This document shows, piece by piece, positions 1 through 6,322 of a stretch of DNA of 47,874 nucleotides. Location: NCBI RefSeq assembly GCF_000423565.1, contig NZ_AUIF01000058.1, positions 1-47,874 of the forward strand, in the 5' to 3' direction. Every line of letters starts with the position of its first letter. Position 1 is the first letter of the stretch. The position numbers and the translations under genes were made by a program. This DNA comes from Runella zeae DSM 19591. Its GTDB lineage: Bacteria; Bacteroidota; Bacteroidia; Cytophagales; Spirosomataceae. The notes beneath the pieces are model-generated. The model saw only the letters and a list, made by a program, of their open reading frames with translations. It was not told where the DNA came from and ran no database searches.

Positions 1-66
1 ACATGAATAGATATACATTTATACATGACTCAATATACATTTTTACATGAATGGATATACATTTAT
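1..66 (+). repeat. Three 22-bp tandem iterons
   Basis: Three head-to-tail 22-bp units occupy 1-22, 23-44 and 45-66. All start with ACATGA and carry ATATACATTT in the second half. Units 1 and 3 differ at one base and unit 2 diverges in the middle. The array begins at base 1, so it probably continues outside the window. Tandem units of about 22 bp are typical of Rep-binding iterons in plasmid origins. The replication role is inferred, since no rep gene is in the window. Confidence 0.7.
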
Positions 67-241
67 TATTTCATAAATAATTAAAAACCAACGAGTTATG
101 CTTGTTTTTATGACTGCTAAAAAACTTAATAAAAAACTTTTTAAAAACATTCTTTAAAAAACTTATATAAAAAAGAGGTTTTTGATTTTTGTTCTTTTAT
201 TTTTTGAATCAATGGGGAAAAGAAAATTTATTGAAGAACAC

Positions 242-269
242 GATAAAAACTAATATTTTAGTTTTTATC
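242..269. other. Perfect 12-bp hairpin
   Basis: GATAAAAACTAA (242-253) and TTAGTTTTTATC (258-269) are perfect inverted repeats around a 4-base loop. It may be a terminator of a gene located left of the window, or an origin structure. There is no strong T-run after it, so the role is open. Confidence 0.4.
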
Positions 270-334
270 TTTAACCAGCTTAAAATGTAAAAACACTTTT
301 TATTTAAAAAATAAACAAAACTATTTATTGCTCG

Positions 335-354
335 ACATGAATGAACATACATTC
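335..354 (+). repeat. Isolated iteron-like copy
   Basis: A single copy related to the 22-bp units starts with ACATGAATG and ends with CATACATTC. It lies about 270 bp from the array. Isolated iterons away from a cluster are common at iteron origins, where they can serve in copy control or in Rep autoregulation. Confidence 0.5.
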
Positions 355-367
355 CTAAAAGAGAATC

Positions 368-417
368 AAATTGAACCGTCGATACGGGGCAATTTTGAAT
401 GATAATCAGAGGGATAA
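368..417 (+). repeat. Hairpin/G-rich element, copy 0
   Basis: The stem pairs AAATTG (368-373) with CAATTT (390-395), and internally CCGT (376-379) with ACGG (384-387). It is followed by AATCAGAGGGATAA (404-417), a variant of the conserved motif of copies 1, 3 and 4. It lies about 90 bp before the DUF932 gene. A still weaker relative, GAATCAATGGGGAAA, lies at 206-220. Confidence 0.4.
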
Positions 418-467
418 ATAAGTGATTTTCAATAGTTTAAGTACTTTTTACAATCATAATTTGTCTG

Positions 468-475
468 TATTTTTG
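468..475 (+). promoter_or_regulatory. -7 box of the DUF932 gene
   Basis: TATTTTTG matches the Bacteroidota -7 consensus TAnnTTTG. It would give a leader of about 25 nt before the ATG at 508. No clear -33 TTG is visible at the usual distance. Confidence 0.5.
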
Positions 476-507
476 AATCGTAAACAAACACTTAAACGCT
501 TATCACA

Positions 508-1509
508 ATGAAAACAGCATCAAAAAATGCCAGTAAAAACCTATTGTCTCATGCTACGACTTGGGACAAAATCTGCTTTCCAGTTGAAACCGTAGCCTTA
601 GAAGGACTTTTGCCCGAAAACTATCATGTTGTAGCGACTGACCGCCAACGAGCAATTGTAGGCCAAAAGACAGACGGTAGCAGCCAAGTTTACGCTATCC
701 AAAGCAAGAGTTACTCTTTAATTCCCAATTCTCTGATTAAATCTGTTGCCGACGAATGTTTAGGTATTGACTATGAACTTAGCGTTCGGTACAGCTTACA
801 AGGTGAGTTTTCGATTGGGATTGTACTGCCCGATTCGCTGGTAATTGGTAAAACAGGGAATGATACCATCCGCAAACAATTGACCTTTACAAACTCCTAT
901 AATGGGAAAACACCTTTTACCATTCAGGGACATGAGATGAGAGGTATAAAAAGCGCCACTATGAGGGTTTCCTATTACCGACAAATATGCTCAAACGGAA
1001 TGATGGGTTGGGCTGACGAGTTTATTTCATTAGATGAATACCTTAATTGGCTAACAAACGGGATGCCAGCTAATGTCAAAGTGAAAGGTTTGGAAGAACG
1101 GTTTGAGCAGAAAGATGAAGAACAATTCCTTCGGATTTTTTCACATAAGGGCATTAGTATAGATAAGTTTCAACAATTTTTAGTGGGCTTAGTCAACAAC
1201 TTTTCTCAAATCAAGAAAGAAAGCAGTACTTCACAAGTGTATAACCTAATGACGGATTTACAAGTAACTGACTTGGAAGAAGCAACCGAAATTATTCGGA
1301 AAGTTGGAATTCCGAAGAAACTAATTTCGGCAGCCTTAGAACGAATGGAATTAGAGCAAGGAATGTTGGAAAGTTCTGCCAACGTTTGGTTACTCTACAA
1401 TGCGGTCAATCACTCACTTTTTAATCAAGTTACCTCCATGAGCGTTCAAGACCGATTCTACGCTGATGAAAGGGTTTTTCATGGTTTGCTAACAGCGTAT
1501 CTTAACTAA
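508..1509 (+). CDS. DUF932 family protein (phage/plasmid-like)
   Basis: The 333-aa protein resembles the DUF932 family (phage/plasmid-like proteins of TIGR03299 type), which is frequent on phages and conjugative elements and has no established biochemical role. The family look comes from the central block around residues 130-180, with NSYNGKTPF and then a Tyr/Cys-containing stretch YYRQICSNGM. No signal peptide or membrane segment is seen, so it should be cytoplasmic. The start is supported by a -7 box about 35 bp upstream. It is the first of four consecutive plus-strand genes separated by long structured gaps. The family is fairly sure; the function is unknown. Confidence 0.75.
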   Translation: MKTASKNASKNLLSHATTWDKICFPVETVALEGLLPENYHVVATDRQRAIVGQKTDGSSQVYAIQSKSYSLIPNSLIKSVADECLGIDYELSVRYSLQGEFSIGIVLPDSLVIGKTGNDTIRKQLTFTNSYNGKTPFTIQGHEMRGIKSATMRVSYYRQICSNGMMGWADEFISLDEYLNWLTNGMPANVKVKGLEERFEQKDEEQFLRIFSHKGISIDKFQQFLVGLVNNFSQIKKESSTSQVYNLMTDLQVTDLEEATEIIRKVGIPKKLISAALERMELEQGMLESSANVWLLYNAVNHSLFNQVTSMSVQDRFYADERVFHGLLTAYLN

Positions 1510-1512
1510 TAG

Positions 1513-1542
1513 GATATTTTAATATTTATCTATTTTGATATA
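1513..1542. repeat. AT-rich GATATTTTAATATTT / TATTTTGATAT box
   Basis: The segment after the DUF932 stop codon contains GATATTTTAATATTT and then TATTTTGATATA (1531-1542). Nearly the same 28-bp arrangement recurs before parA at 28573-28600 with about three mismatches. It belongs to a dispersed family of AT-rich boxes confined to intergenic DNA. Confidence 0.55.
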
Positions 1543-1581
1543 AAAATAATAGAGTTTTTTGTTCCCCAACACTTCAAAACG

Positions 1582-1626
1582 GTAGCTTGTAAAATCGAGC
1601 TACTAAAATCGGGAATCAGGGGGTAA
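1582..1626 (+). repeat. Hairpin/G-rich element, copy 1
   Basis: The stem GTAGCTTG (1582-1589) pairs with CGAGCTAC (1596-1603), with one G-U pair, around a 6-nt loop. Eight bases later comes GGGAATCAGGGGGTAA (1611-1626), identical over 16 bases to copy 4. Similarity to copy 3 goes on downstream, where both copies contain AATGTAAAAC. It lies between the DUF932 gene and the next gene. Confidence 0.6.
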
Positions 1627-1736
1627 TTGAAAATGTAAAACAATAGGTGATTAAAAGTTTATACTAACTTTTTGATAATGAGGTAGATATTTTAGTATTT
1701 AACTATCTTTATAACAAGATATTAAATCACAATCCA

Positions 1737-2219
1737 ATGAGAAAAACAAAACGTGTACCTACCCTTTTGAAAAGGGAATTCCAATTAGAACTGATTCACT
1801 TCGGTAAAAGTAAACTGGATGAATTTGCCACATCTATTGCTGAAAAGGTTGAAAGCGGTGAGATTAACCCTGTGCTTGCAGAGTCTTGGCTCTACCGAAT
1901 TGAGTACATTGCTAAGCAAGCTCGGGAAAAAATTGCCCAAACTTTACATGACGAGTTAGATCGTTATCCCGAAAAAATCCCCGCTGCGTATGGATTGGCT
2001 TTTACTCGAAAAGCGACTTCGACACGCTACGATTATTCGGCAACACCTGATTATAAACGCTTGAAGGATGAGCTGGTGTTGATTGAGCAATTTGCCCAGA
2101 AAGCCGAAAAATCTAAAACACCTGTCCAGCTTTATGACGAAGATGGAACATTCAGATTCACCATTCATCCCGCCAGTAAATTTCAAAAATTTGGGTACAG
2201 CCGTGAAATCGTTGATTAA
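1737..2219 (+). CDS. Hypothetical cytoplasmic protein
   Basis: The 160-aa product is not recognised. It is charged and largely helical in appearance, with no signal peptide or membrane segment. The N-terminus is basic (MRKTKRVPTLLKREF), and a later stretch (residues 85-110) has several Tyr/Arg residues, which would suit nucleic-acid contact, though this is only inference. A TATCTTTATA segment at about 1708-1717, shared with the region before the gene at 3864, is a possible -7 region. It sits in the series of genes separated by hairpin/G-rich elements. Confidence 0.65.
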   Translation: MRKTKRVPTLLKREFQLELIHFGKSKLDEFATSIAEKVESGEINPVLAESWLYRIEYIAKQAREKIAQTLHDELDRYPEKIPAAYGLAFTRKATSTRYDYSATPDYKRLKDELVLIEQFAQKAEKSKTPVQLYDEDGTFRFTIHPASKFQKFGYSREIVD

Positions 2220-2439
2220 AACATCTTGCCCAAGCTCACAAACAGCCCGATACGGTCGGGCTGTTATTTGCCATACCATCGATATTGCTCTCAGAAAAGG
2301 GCTTGTTGGGAAGGTTATCCCGAATCAAAAACAAATACTGATCGATAACCAGAGTGCCACACCCGATTTTGAATTCGTACCAGACATTAATCCTGATTTA
2401 TCCTTTTTGGTTTTTGAATCTGAAATTGAGTTTTTATAA
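2083..2439 (+). CDS. Doubtful small ORF overlapping the previous gene
   Basis: This open frame of up to 118 codons starts inside the previous gene in another frame and continues 220 bp past its stop. The part after 2220 reads plausibly as protein (residues 55-118), but no good start lies there. It crosses a perfect hairpin at 2241-2265. It could be the remnant of a decayed gene, a short real gene with an internal start (ATG at 2134), or chance. Low confidence. Confidence 0.2.
   Translation: MSNLPRKPKNLKHLSSFMTKMEHSDSPFIPPVNFKNLGTAVKSLIKTSCPSSQTARYGRAVICHTIDIALRKGLVGKVIPNQKQILIDNQSATPDFEFVPDINPDLSFLVFESEIEFL
2241..2265. terminator. Hairpin after the 160-aa gene
   Basis: AACAGCCCGA and TCGGGCTGTT form a perfect 10-bp GC-rich stem with a 5-nt loop, 21 bp after the stop codon at 2219. 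No T-tract follows (ATTTGCC), so intrinsic termination is possible but incomplete. Confidence 0.5.
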
Positions 2440-2444
2440 TATCC

Positions 2445-2472
2445 TATTTAGATATTTTTCTATTTTGATATT
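2445..2472. repeat. Two adjacent TATTT(A/T)GATATT boxes
   Basis: TATTTAGATATT (2445-2456) and TATTTTGATATT (2461-2472) stand 16 bp apart. The 23-bp segment 2444-2466 is repeated perfectly in inverted orientation at 4511-4533. These are members of the dispersed intergenic box family. Confidence 0.6.
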
Positions 2473-2505
2473 AAAATACTGGGCTACTCTTCAGTAACGT
2501 ATAAA

Positions 2506-2556
2506 GGTATAAGTTCGCCAACTTTATACCCTGGTCAGTCAAGGAATCGAGGGGAA
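2506..2556 (+). repeat. Hairpin/G-rich element, copy 2
   Basis: GGTATAAGTT (2506-2515) pairs with AACTTTATACC (2520-2530), with one bulged T and a 4-nt loop. The variant motif GGAATCGAGGGGAA follows (2543-2556). Compared with copies 1 and 4 the stem sequence is unrelated, but the layout is the same. Confidence 0.45.
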
Positions 2557-2700
2557 GCCTTCAAAATAAGTTCAGCTTTGCTTTGAACACATTTTGAAGG
2601 CAAATCGCACCAAAGACATTCAAGCCAGACACGCACATAGCCTCTACTCAACTCAGTTGTCTGGCTCGAAAGTCTTTGACCTAAGCGCAATCATGGGGAA
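2557..2700 (+). ncRNA. Candidate structured RNA with two long hairpins
   Basis: The first hairpin has GCCTTCAAAAT (2557-2567) and ATTTTGAAGGC (2591-2601) as a perfect 11-bp stem, with an inner GTTCA/TGAAC pair. The second has 2611-2631 paired with 2658-2678, 19 of 21 positions matching, around a 26-nt loop. AATCATGGGGAA follows at 2689-2700, echoing the G-rich motif. No known RNA family was recognised. It could be a transcribed RNA, a folded single-stranded DNA site or a recombination site. Confidence 0.4.
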
Positions 2701-2769
2701 AGCTATAATCACATAATCAAATGGCACTTAGAAGTTGCATAACTAATTGAATATCAATAGTAAAGTGTT

Positions 2770-2798
2770 TTTGGTATGCCTTAAAAATTGTACTTTTG
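2770..2798 (+). promoter_or_regulatory. Promoter of the 265-aa gene
   Basis: TACTTTTG (2791-2798) is a perfect TAnnTTTG -7 box, with TTTG at 2770-2773 as -33, 17 nt apart (slightly short). A transcript would start near 2805. That leaves about 40 nt before the ATG at 2846 but almost none before the in-frame ATG at 2810, so the later start is favoured. Confidence 0.55.
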
Positions 2799-2845
2799 GT
2801 AAGTAATCAATGACAAATCATTTATTCACTTTAATCATTTTAACC

Positions 2846-3643
2846 ATGTCGGCAACTGCAATTTCTCTCGAAACAACCACAGTTTCAGCGGCTTTAACTG
2901 TAAACGGTACTCAAAAACCCCTTCAAGAGTTATTCCCTAACTTATTTGAAACGTTGGTAGATGAAGATACAGGCGAAGAAACCCTCGAACCGAAAATCAT
3001 TTACATTGAAGGAAGACCCAAGATATACCGCTTTGACGGAAAAACGGGACGTTTTAATCTCGACGGGAAAGAAGATTTAGGGACTGAATTTTCTTTTCAA
3101 CCTTTTGCATGGCGTCTTTTCAATGGCGGTTTATTTGACCGCAAAGAAAGTACACAGTGGGTTGAGTTTTTCTTTTTGGATGCTGATTTGTGTGTAAGCA
3201 CAATCATGTTTAACAACACGAGCGCCATTAACTTCAAAGAAGCTCGTGAAAAAATAGTCTATCAACGTAAAAAATTTGAAGACTTGAAATTTGTTCTGAA
3301 AGCCGAAAAGAAGGATTATGAGATAACCCTACCCGATGGAAAAACGCAAAAGGGTAAATACTTTGCGGCTACTTTTCAATTTGAAGAAGGCAATTTAGCA
3401 TTTCGGAAGTTGGGGCGAGACGTGGCACGAGCTTACAACGTGTATGGGGCTGTTACCCTGCAAAATACCGTTACTACTTTCGTATCTGATTGGTTTCCAA
3501 AACACCTTATCTATGGCTCACCTTTTATTGAACCGCCCAAAGAGGAAGCTGCAAGCGAACCTGTATCAGTAGTTGAGCCAATACCTGTCGATGAGGTACA
3601 AACCGTTTCAAAGCCCAGTTCTACGAAATCGTCAAGAAAGTAA
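2846..3643 (+). CDS. Hypothetical protein, 265 aa
   Basis: The product is not recognised. The chosen start (MSATAISLETTTVSAAL) gives a soluble protein. The upstream in-frame ATG at 2810 would add a hydrophobic 12-residue stretch that looks like a false signal peptide, and the promoter position argues against it. The body is beta-rich (YIEGRPKIYRFDGKTGRFNL near residues 65-85) and the last 35 residues are a Pro/Glu/Val/Ser-rich low-complexity tail ending in KSSRK. A folded core with an acidic/low-complexity tail is reminiscent of single-strand DNA-binding or phage accessory proteins, but this is inference only. Confidence 0.65.
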   Translation: MSATAISLETTTVSAALTVNGTQKPLQELFPNLFETLVDEDTGEETLEPKIIYIEGRPKIYRFDGKTGRFNLDGKEDLGTEFSFQPFAWRLFNGGLFDRKESTQWVEFFFLDADLCVSTIMFNNTSAINFKEAREKIVYQRKKFEDLKFVLKAEKKDYEITLPDGKTQKGKYFAATFQFEEGNLAFRKLGRDVARAYNVYGAVTLQNTVTTFVSDWFPKHLIYGSPFIEPPKEEAASEPVSVVEPIPVDEVQTVSKPSSTKSSRK

Positions 3644-3703
3644 ACCAATACGAAGGCAAGGCTTCACTGCGTTGCTCTTCGTTGGTTGGGAATCAAGGGG
3701 TAG
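3643..3703 (+). repeat. Hairpin/G-rich element, copy 3
   Basis: The stem starts at the stop codon of the previous gene. AACCAA (3643-3648) pairs with TTGGTT (3682-3687), CGAAG (3651-3655) with CTTCG (3677-3681), and GCAA (3656-3659) with TTGC (3672-3675). GGGAATCAAGGGGTAG follows directly (3688-3703), and AATGTAAAAC, shared with copy 1, comes a few bases later. The stem sequence is unlike the other copies. Confidence 0.6.
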
Positions 3704-3771
3704 AATCTAATGTAAAACGGATGGTAGTAATAAGTTTTATGTAAGAGCCTGATTATCAAAGTAAATATAAA

Positions 3772-3783
3772 AATATCTAAATA
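3772..3783 (-). repeat. TATTTAGATATT box (inverted)
   Basis: AATATCTAAATA is the exact reverse complement of the 12-mer at 2445 and 8798. It is followed by TATCTTTATA at about 3789, also found before the gene at 1737, which suggests a shared promoter arrangement of box plus TATCTTTATA. Confidence 0.55.
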
Positions 3784-3863
3784 TATAAGTATCTTTATAG
3801 TAAGTTAATTACTCAAAATAGGGCAGTGATTAGCTCTTAGTTTCATCTTTAATCCATCTTCAA

Positions 3864-4418
3864 ATGAAAAGTTTACTACTCAAAATTTCACTTATTTCTC
3901 TGACTTTTTCTTCTCCGATTCTGGCTCAAACGGATTCAACTAAGCGCTTTACTATATCAAATGTAGAAGCCACTGTGGGCTTGGGATTTCATCCTACTGG
4001 TAATATGTACGGCTTTCGATTAGGATTGAAAGACAACTTAAACCCTAACCGAGATATACGGGTGTGGTTCAACTCGACCAAATTGATTGGCAACAATACG
4101 ACCCGTCAAATATTTGCTGGCATAGGAATGAGGAAAAAAGCCTTTGAATTGGAAAATGGCATATCTGGCTTTTGGGGATTGTCCGTTTTTGGTGGACATG
4201 AGAAAAAATTGAGCGAGTACCAGGTATTAGGTTTTGTGGTCGAAGGAAAGAAATCCCGTTTTGTTGCAGGATTAGAGGGAAAAGTAGAAGCTGAAAAAGG
4301 ACTGATTTTTATGGGTTTTTGTTACCGAGTTAATCCCCTATCACTGTCGGAGAAAAGTTATGCGCTTGTTTCGTTGGGGTATCGTTTCGATGCTCGGTTA
4401 TTTCGATTGAAAAAATAA
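3864..4418 (+). CDS. Exported beta-rich protein, possible outer membrane barrel
   Basis: The 184-aa protein begins with a clear signal peptide (MKSLLLKISLISLTFSSPILAQ, cleavage after about residue 21). The mature part alternates polar and hydrophobic residues with many Gly and aromatic residues and ends in a basic, aromatic tail (YRFDARLFRLKK). This looks like a small outer membrane beta-barrel, similar in style to TraO of this element (18055-18618) though not visibly the same family. It is the last gene of the plus-strand series and is preceded by a box and TATCTTTATA. Function unknown. Confidence 0.65.
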   Translation: MKSLLLKISLISLTFSSPILAQTDSTKRFTISNVEATVGLGFHPTGNMYGFRLGLKDNLNPNRDIRVWFNSTKLIGNNTTRQIFAGIGMRKKAFELENGISGFWGLSVFGGHEKKLSEYQVLGFVVEGKKSRFVAGLEGKVEAEKGLIFMGFCYRVNPLSLSEKSYALVSLGYRFDARLFRLKK

Positions 4419-4447
4419 GCCAAATTGAAGCTCTGAGCGATTTGGTT

Positions 4448-4492
4448 GAGCCTCTGGAAACGAGGCTCTTTGCAGTGGGAATCAGGGGGTAA
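4448..4492 (+). repeat. Hairpin/G-rich element, copy 4
   Basis: The perfect 7-bp stem GAGCCTC (4448-4454) / GAGGCTC (4462-4468) follows another small stem, CCAAAT (4420-4425) / ATTTGG (4440-4445). GGGAATCAGGGGGTAA lies at 4477-4492 and is identical to copy 1. It sits between convergent genes and may also terminate transcription. Confidence 0.6.
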
Positions 4493-4510
4493 ACGCTAAT
4501 AACCGAATAA

Positions 4511-4533
4511 TAAAATAGAAAAATATCTAAATA
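4511..4533 (-). repeat. AT-rich box, inverted 23-bp copy
   Basis: This 23-bp segment is the exact reverse complement of 2444-2466 and contains AATATCTAAATA at 4521-4532. It lies just before the 3' end of the minus-strand gene that starts at 5021. Confidence 0.6.
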
Positions 4534-4538
4534 GAAAA

Positions 4539-5021
4539 CTACTCAACTGTTTTATCATCTTCTTCCATAGCCTCCAATAATTGCTCAAATTCAAATAACT
4601 CAGCTTTTCGTTCTTTACGCTTGGCTATAATTTCTTCCAAGTTTTGTTGAGCTTGACTTACCGAGGCTTGAATCTCCTCATTAGAAAATAGCGCAAAAGG
4701 CTGATCAGAATCATCACTTGCAAACTCAGAAGGCTCTTCAATAGGCAAAGGTGCTGTTTTTAATTTATTACCTATTAAGCTATTTTGATAGGTAACTATT
4801 TTAATATCTAAATCATCTAACCGTGAGCTAATGATTATATCGTCCGTGTTTTTGAAGGAGCCATCCTGTTTGGGCTGAAAAAAGGTGAAGGTCTCTGGAA
4901 CAGGTCTTTTTTTCTTAGTCCGTTTTGAAACTTTGAAAAAAAATAAGAGTAGAGCCGCCCAGATTACAATCATTGATATGGCGCTGACTAAGTATAAACT
5001 CAACGAGATTTGTAACATCAT
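4539..5021 (-). CDS. Membrane-anchored hypothetical protein
   Basis: The 160-aa protein has one N-terminal membrane segment (about residues 5-28), then a basic stop-transfer (KVSKRTKKKR). A long acidic, probably disordered and coiled region follows (residues 120-155 rich in E, K and Q). It would be anchored in the inner membrane with a cytoplasmic tail. Its start overlaps the stop of the upstream gene (5018) by 4 bp (ATGA), so it is translationally coupled to the TraA/TraB-like pair. This position fits a TraC/TraD-type accessory gene of Bacteroidota transfer regions, but the sequence itself is not recognised. Confidence 0.65.
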   Translation of the reverse strand: MMLQISLSLYLVSAISMIVIWAALLLFFFKVSKRTKKKRPVPETFTFFQPKQDGSFKNTDDIIISSRLDDLDIKIVTYQNSLIGNKLKTAPLPIEEPSEFASDDSDQPFALFSNEEIQASVSQAQQNLEEIIAKRKERKAELFEFEQLLEAMEEDDKTVE

Positions 5022-5401
5022 TGGGTTTTAGCTTGAAAATAACCTGCCATTTCTGCCAAAAAATCATCAGATCCACTTTTTTCAACAGCCTTAGCATGAA
5101 GAAATTCTACATATTTTTGCATCGAAATCTCTACACCGTGCCGCAAAGCCAACGAGTATTTGAGTTGTAGCCACTCCGAACGGAATTGGTCATCTAATTT
5201 TAATCCGATGTGAAATACCTTTTGGGGTTTTACCTTTACAGTAAGCTGAGGTTTGGGTTTTATACTTGTTTGGTAAGTAGATACTCGCCGATTGAGAGTT
5301 TCCTCGTCAAAGTCCATTTCTGAAATGAAAGAAGGGTTTTGGCTTTCTGCTATCTTCTGTTTAGGTAATGTTGTTTTGAGTATTTCGGGTAGTTGTGGCA
5401 T
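5018..5401 (-). CDS. Small partner of the ParA-like TraA (TraB-like)
   Basis: The 127-aa soluble protein follows the ParA gene directly, with a 15-bp gap. The first 70 residues are flexible and charged. The C-terminal half (residues 75-125: FHIGLKLDDQFRSEWLQLKYSLALRHG) resembles a short helical or RHH-like DNA-binding domain, as in the DUF3408/TraB-type proteins that accompany TraA in Bacteroides transfer regions. A centromere- or oriT-binding partner for the ATPase is plausible. Family assignment is tentative. Confidence 0.5.
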   Translation of the reverse strand: MPQLPEILKTTLPKQKIAESQNPSFISEMDFDEETLNRRVSTYQTSIKPKPQLTVKVKPQKVFHIGLKLDDQFRSEWLQLKYSLALRHGVEISMQKYVEFLHAKAVEKSGSDDFLAEMAGYFQAKTQ

Positions 5402-5416
5402 GAATATTTAAGTATT

Positions 5417-6232
5417 TTAATAATTAGATAGCTTAATAACTTCTTCGGTAAACCGTGCAATGCAATTGAGATATTGCCCACCTTTGAATAGGATAGGAGA
5501 CGAAATGGTCGTCCACATCTTGGCACGGTCAAAGCCAGAGTCGGCATCATTTAGGCGAGTTTCGAGGAAATCAAAAGAAAGTCCCTTGGCAGCAAATTTG
5601 GTTTTCAATTGTGATTCGATGAGTTCCGCTTTTTTCTGGAATGTGAACTTGTATTTATTCCAAAAGCAATAAAATTGGGTTGAGTTCGAAAGATGTCCTT
5701 GCTTCACATGGTCGGCCAGGGTTAGACAATATTCAAGCGAAGCCATCACATCAATGTTTTGCGTGGTAAAAGGGACAAGTACCAAATCAGCAAAGCGGAG
5801 TGTACGAATAATACTTTCATCAAACCGCCCCCCTAAATCAAAGAAAACATAGTCGTAAGAATCACTGATTTTTTCAATGTCCAATTCGTCTAATTCTGAC
5901 TGCTCAACGGTGTAGATTGGATAAAAATCAGTGATGCTATGTTGTTGATTATAGCGGTACCGTTCATAAATAGCTTGGTCAGCTACCGAAAGCTGCGAAG
6001 CAAAAAGCGCTTTTTTGACTTCATCAAAATCTTGACATTTTTGACTGATATGCTGGTAAATGGTTTGTTCCCGATGGCGTAAGCTGTCAATTGAAAACTG
6101 CGGAGCATCAGCATCAATGACCAAGACTCGTTTACTCAATTCGTAAGTTAAGTAAGACGCTAAAATGGTTGTAATGGTAGATTTTCCAGTTCCACCTTTG
6201 GAAGTGTGTACACATATTATTTGAGCCGACAT
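5417..6232 (-). CDS. ParA/MinD-type ATPase (TraA-like)
   Basis: The 271-aa P-loop ATPase of the ParA superfamily has a deviant Walker A at residues 10-19 (TSKGGTGKST, with the signature Lys12 and catalytic-loop Lys17), a DADAPQ motif near 40, and VFFDLGG near residue 130 as Walker B. In Bacteroidota conjugative elements the gene next to mob genes is TraA, an ATPase of this type. It could position the DNA or the relaxosome. A second, shorter ParA with its own RHH partner lies at 28668. The start at 6232 faces the mob operon across a 90-bp divergent promoter region. Confidence 0.8.
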   Translation of the reverse strand: MSAQIICVHTSKGGTGKSTITTILASYLTYELSKRVLVIDADAPQFSIDSLRHREQTIYQHISQKCQDFDEVKKALFASQLSVADQAIYERYRYNQQHSITDFYPIYTVEQSELDELDIEKISDSYDYVFFDLGGRFDESIIRTLRFADLVLVPFTTQNIDVMASLEYCLTLADHVKQGHLSNSTQFYCFWNKYKFTFQKKAELIESQLKTKFAAKGLSFDFLETRLNDADSGFDRAKMWTTISSPILFKGGQYLNCIARFTEEVIKLSNY

Positions 6233-6287
6233 AAATTATTAAATTATATTAAAGTTGCTAAAATAAATAAAATAGTTTATTTAATAT

Positions 6288-6295
6288 TATTTTTG
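6288..6295 (+). promoter_or_regulatory. -7 box of the mob operon
   Basis: TATTTTTG matches TAnnTTTG and predicts a transcript start near 6302. The ORF extends upstream to 6206, but the start at 6323 (MKRKEF) is the one downstream of this promoter. The 6233-6322 gap between traA and the mob genes is also the obvious place to look for oriT; no diagnostic nick sequence was recognised. Confidence 0.5.
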
Positions 6296-6322
6296 AATTG
6301 GAATGCCCCGAAAATAAGTTCG

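Larger units (their letters stand above)
67..507. other. AT-rich non-coding leader, possible origin region
   Basis: No credible gene lies here. The stretch is very AT-rich with many A and T runs. It holds a perfect 12-bp hairpin at 242-269, two weak or variant copies of the hairpin/G-rich element (206-220 and 368-417), the isolated iteron at 335-354 and the promoter of the first gene at 468-475. Together with the iterons at 1-66, an AT-rich unwinding region of a replication origin is plausible but unproven. Confidence 0.45.
2220..2845. other. 626-bp gene-poor, highly structured stretch
   Basis: This stretch lies between two plus-strand genes. It contains, in order, a GC-rich hairpin (2241-2265), a doubtful ORF tail, two AT-rich boxes (2445-2456 and 2461-2472), a G-rich-motif element (2506-2556), a long hairpin (2557-2601), a 21-bp near-perfect stem (2611-2631 with 2658-2678) followed by AATCATGGGGAA (2689-2700), and the promoter of the next gene (2770-2798). 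The density of stems suggests a structured RNA or single-stranded DNA element. Confidence 0.5.

Noticed and set aside
6206-6322. N-terminal extension of the mobilisation accessory protein
   Set aside because: It overlaps the divergent traA start, and the -7 box at 6288-6295 would lie inside it.
6233-6322. oriT in the gap between traA and the mob genes
   Set aside because: The position is plausible, but no nick-site consensus or clear inverted repeat was recognised, so no feature is claimed.
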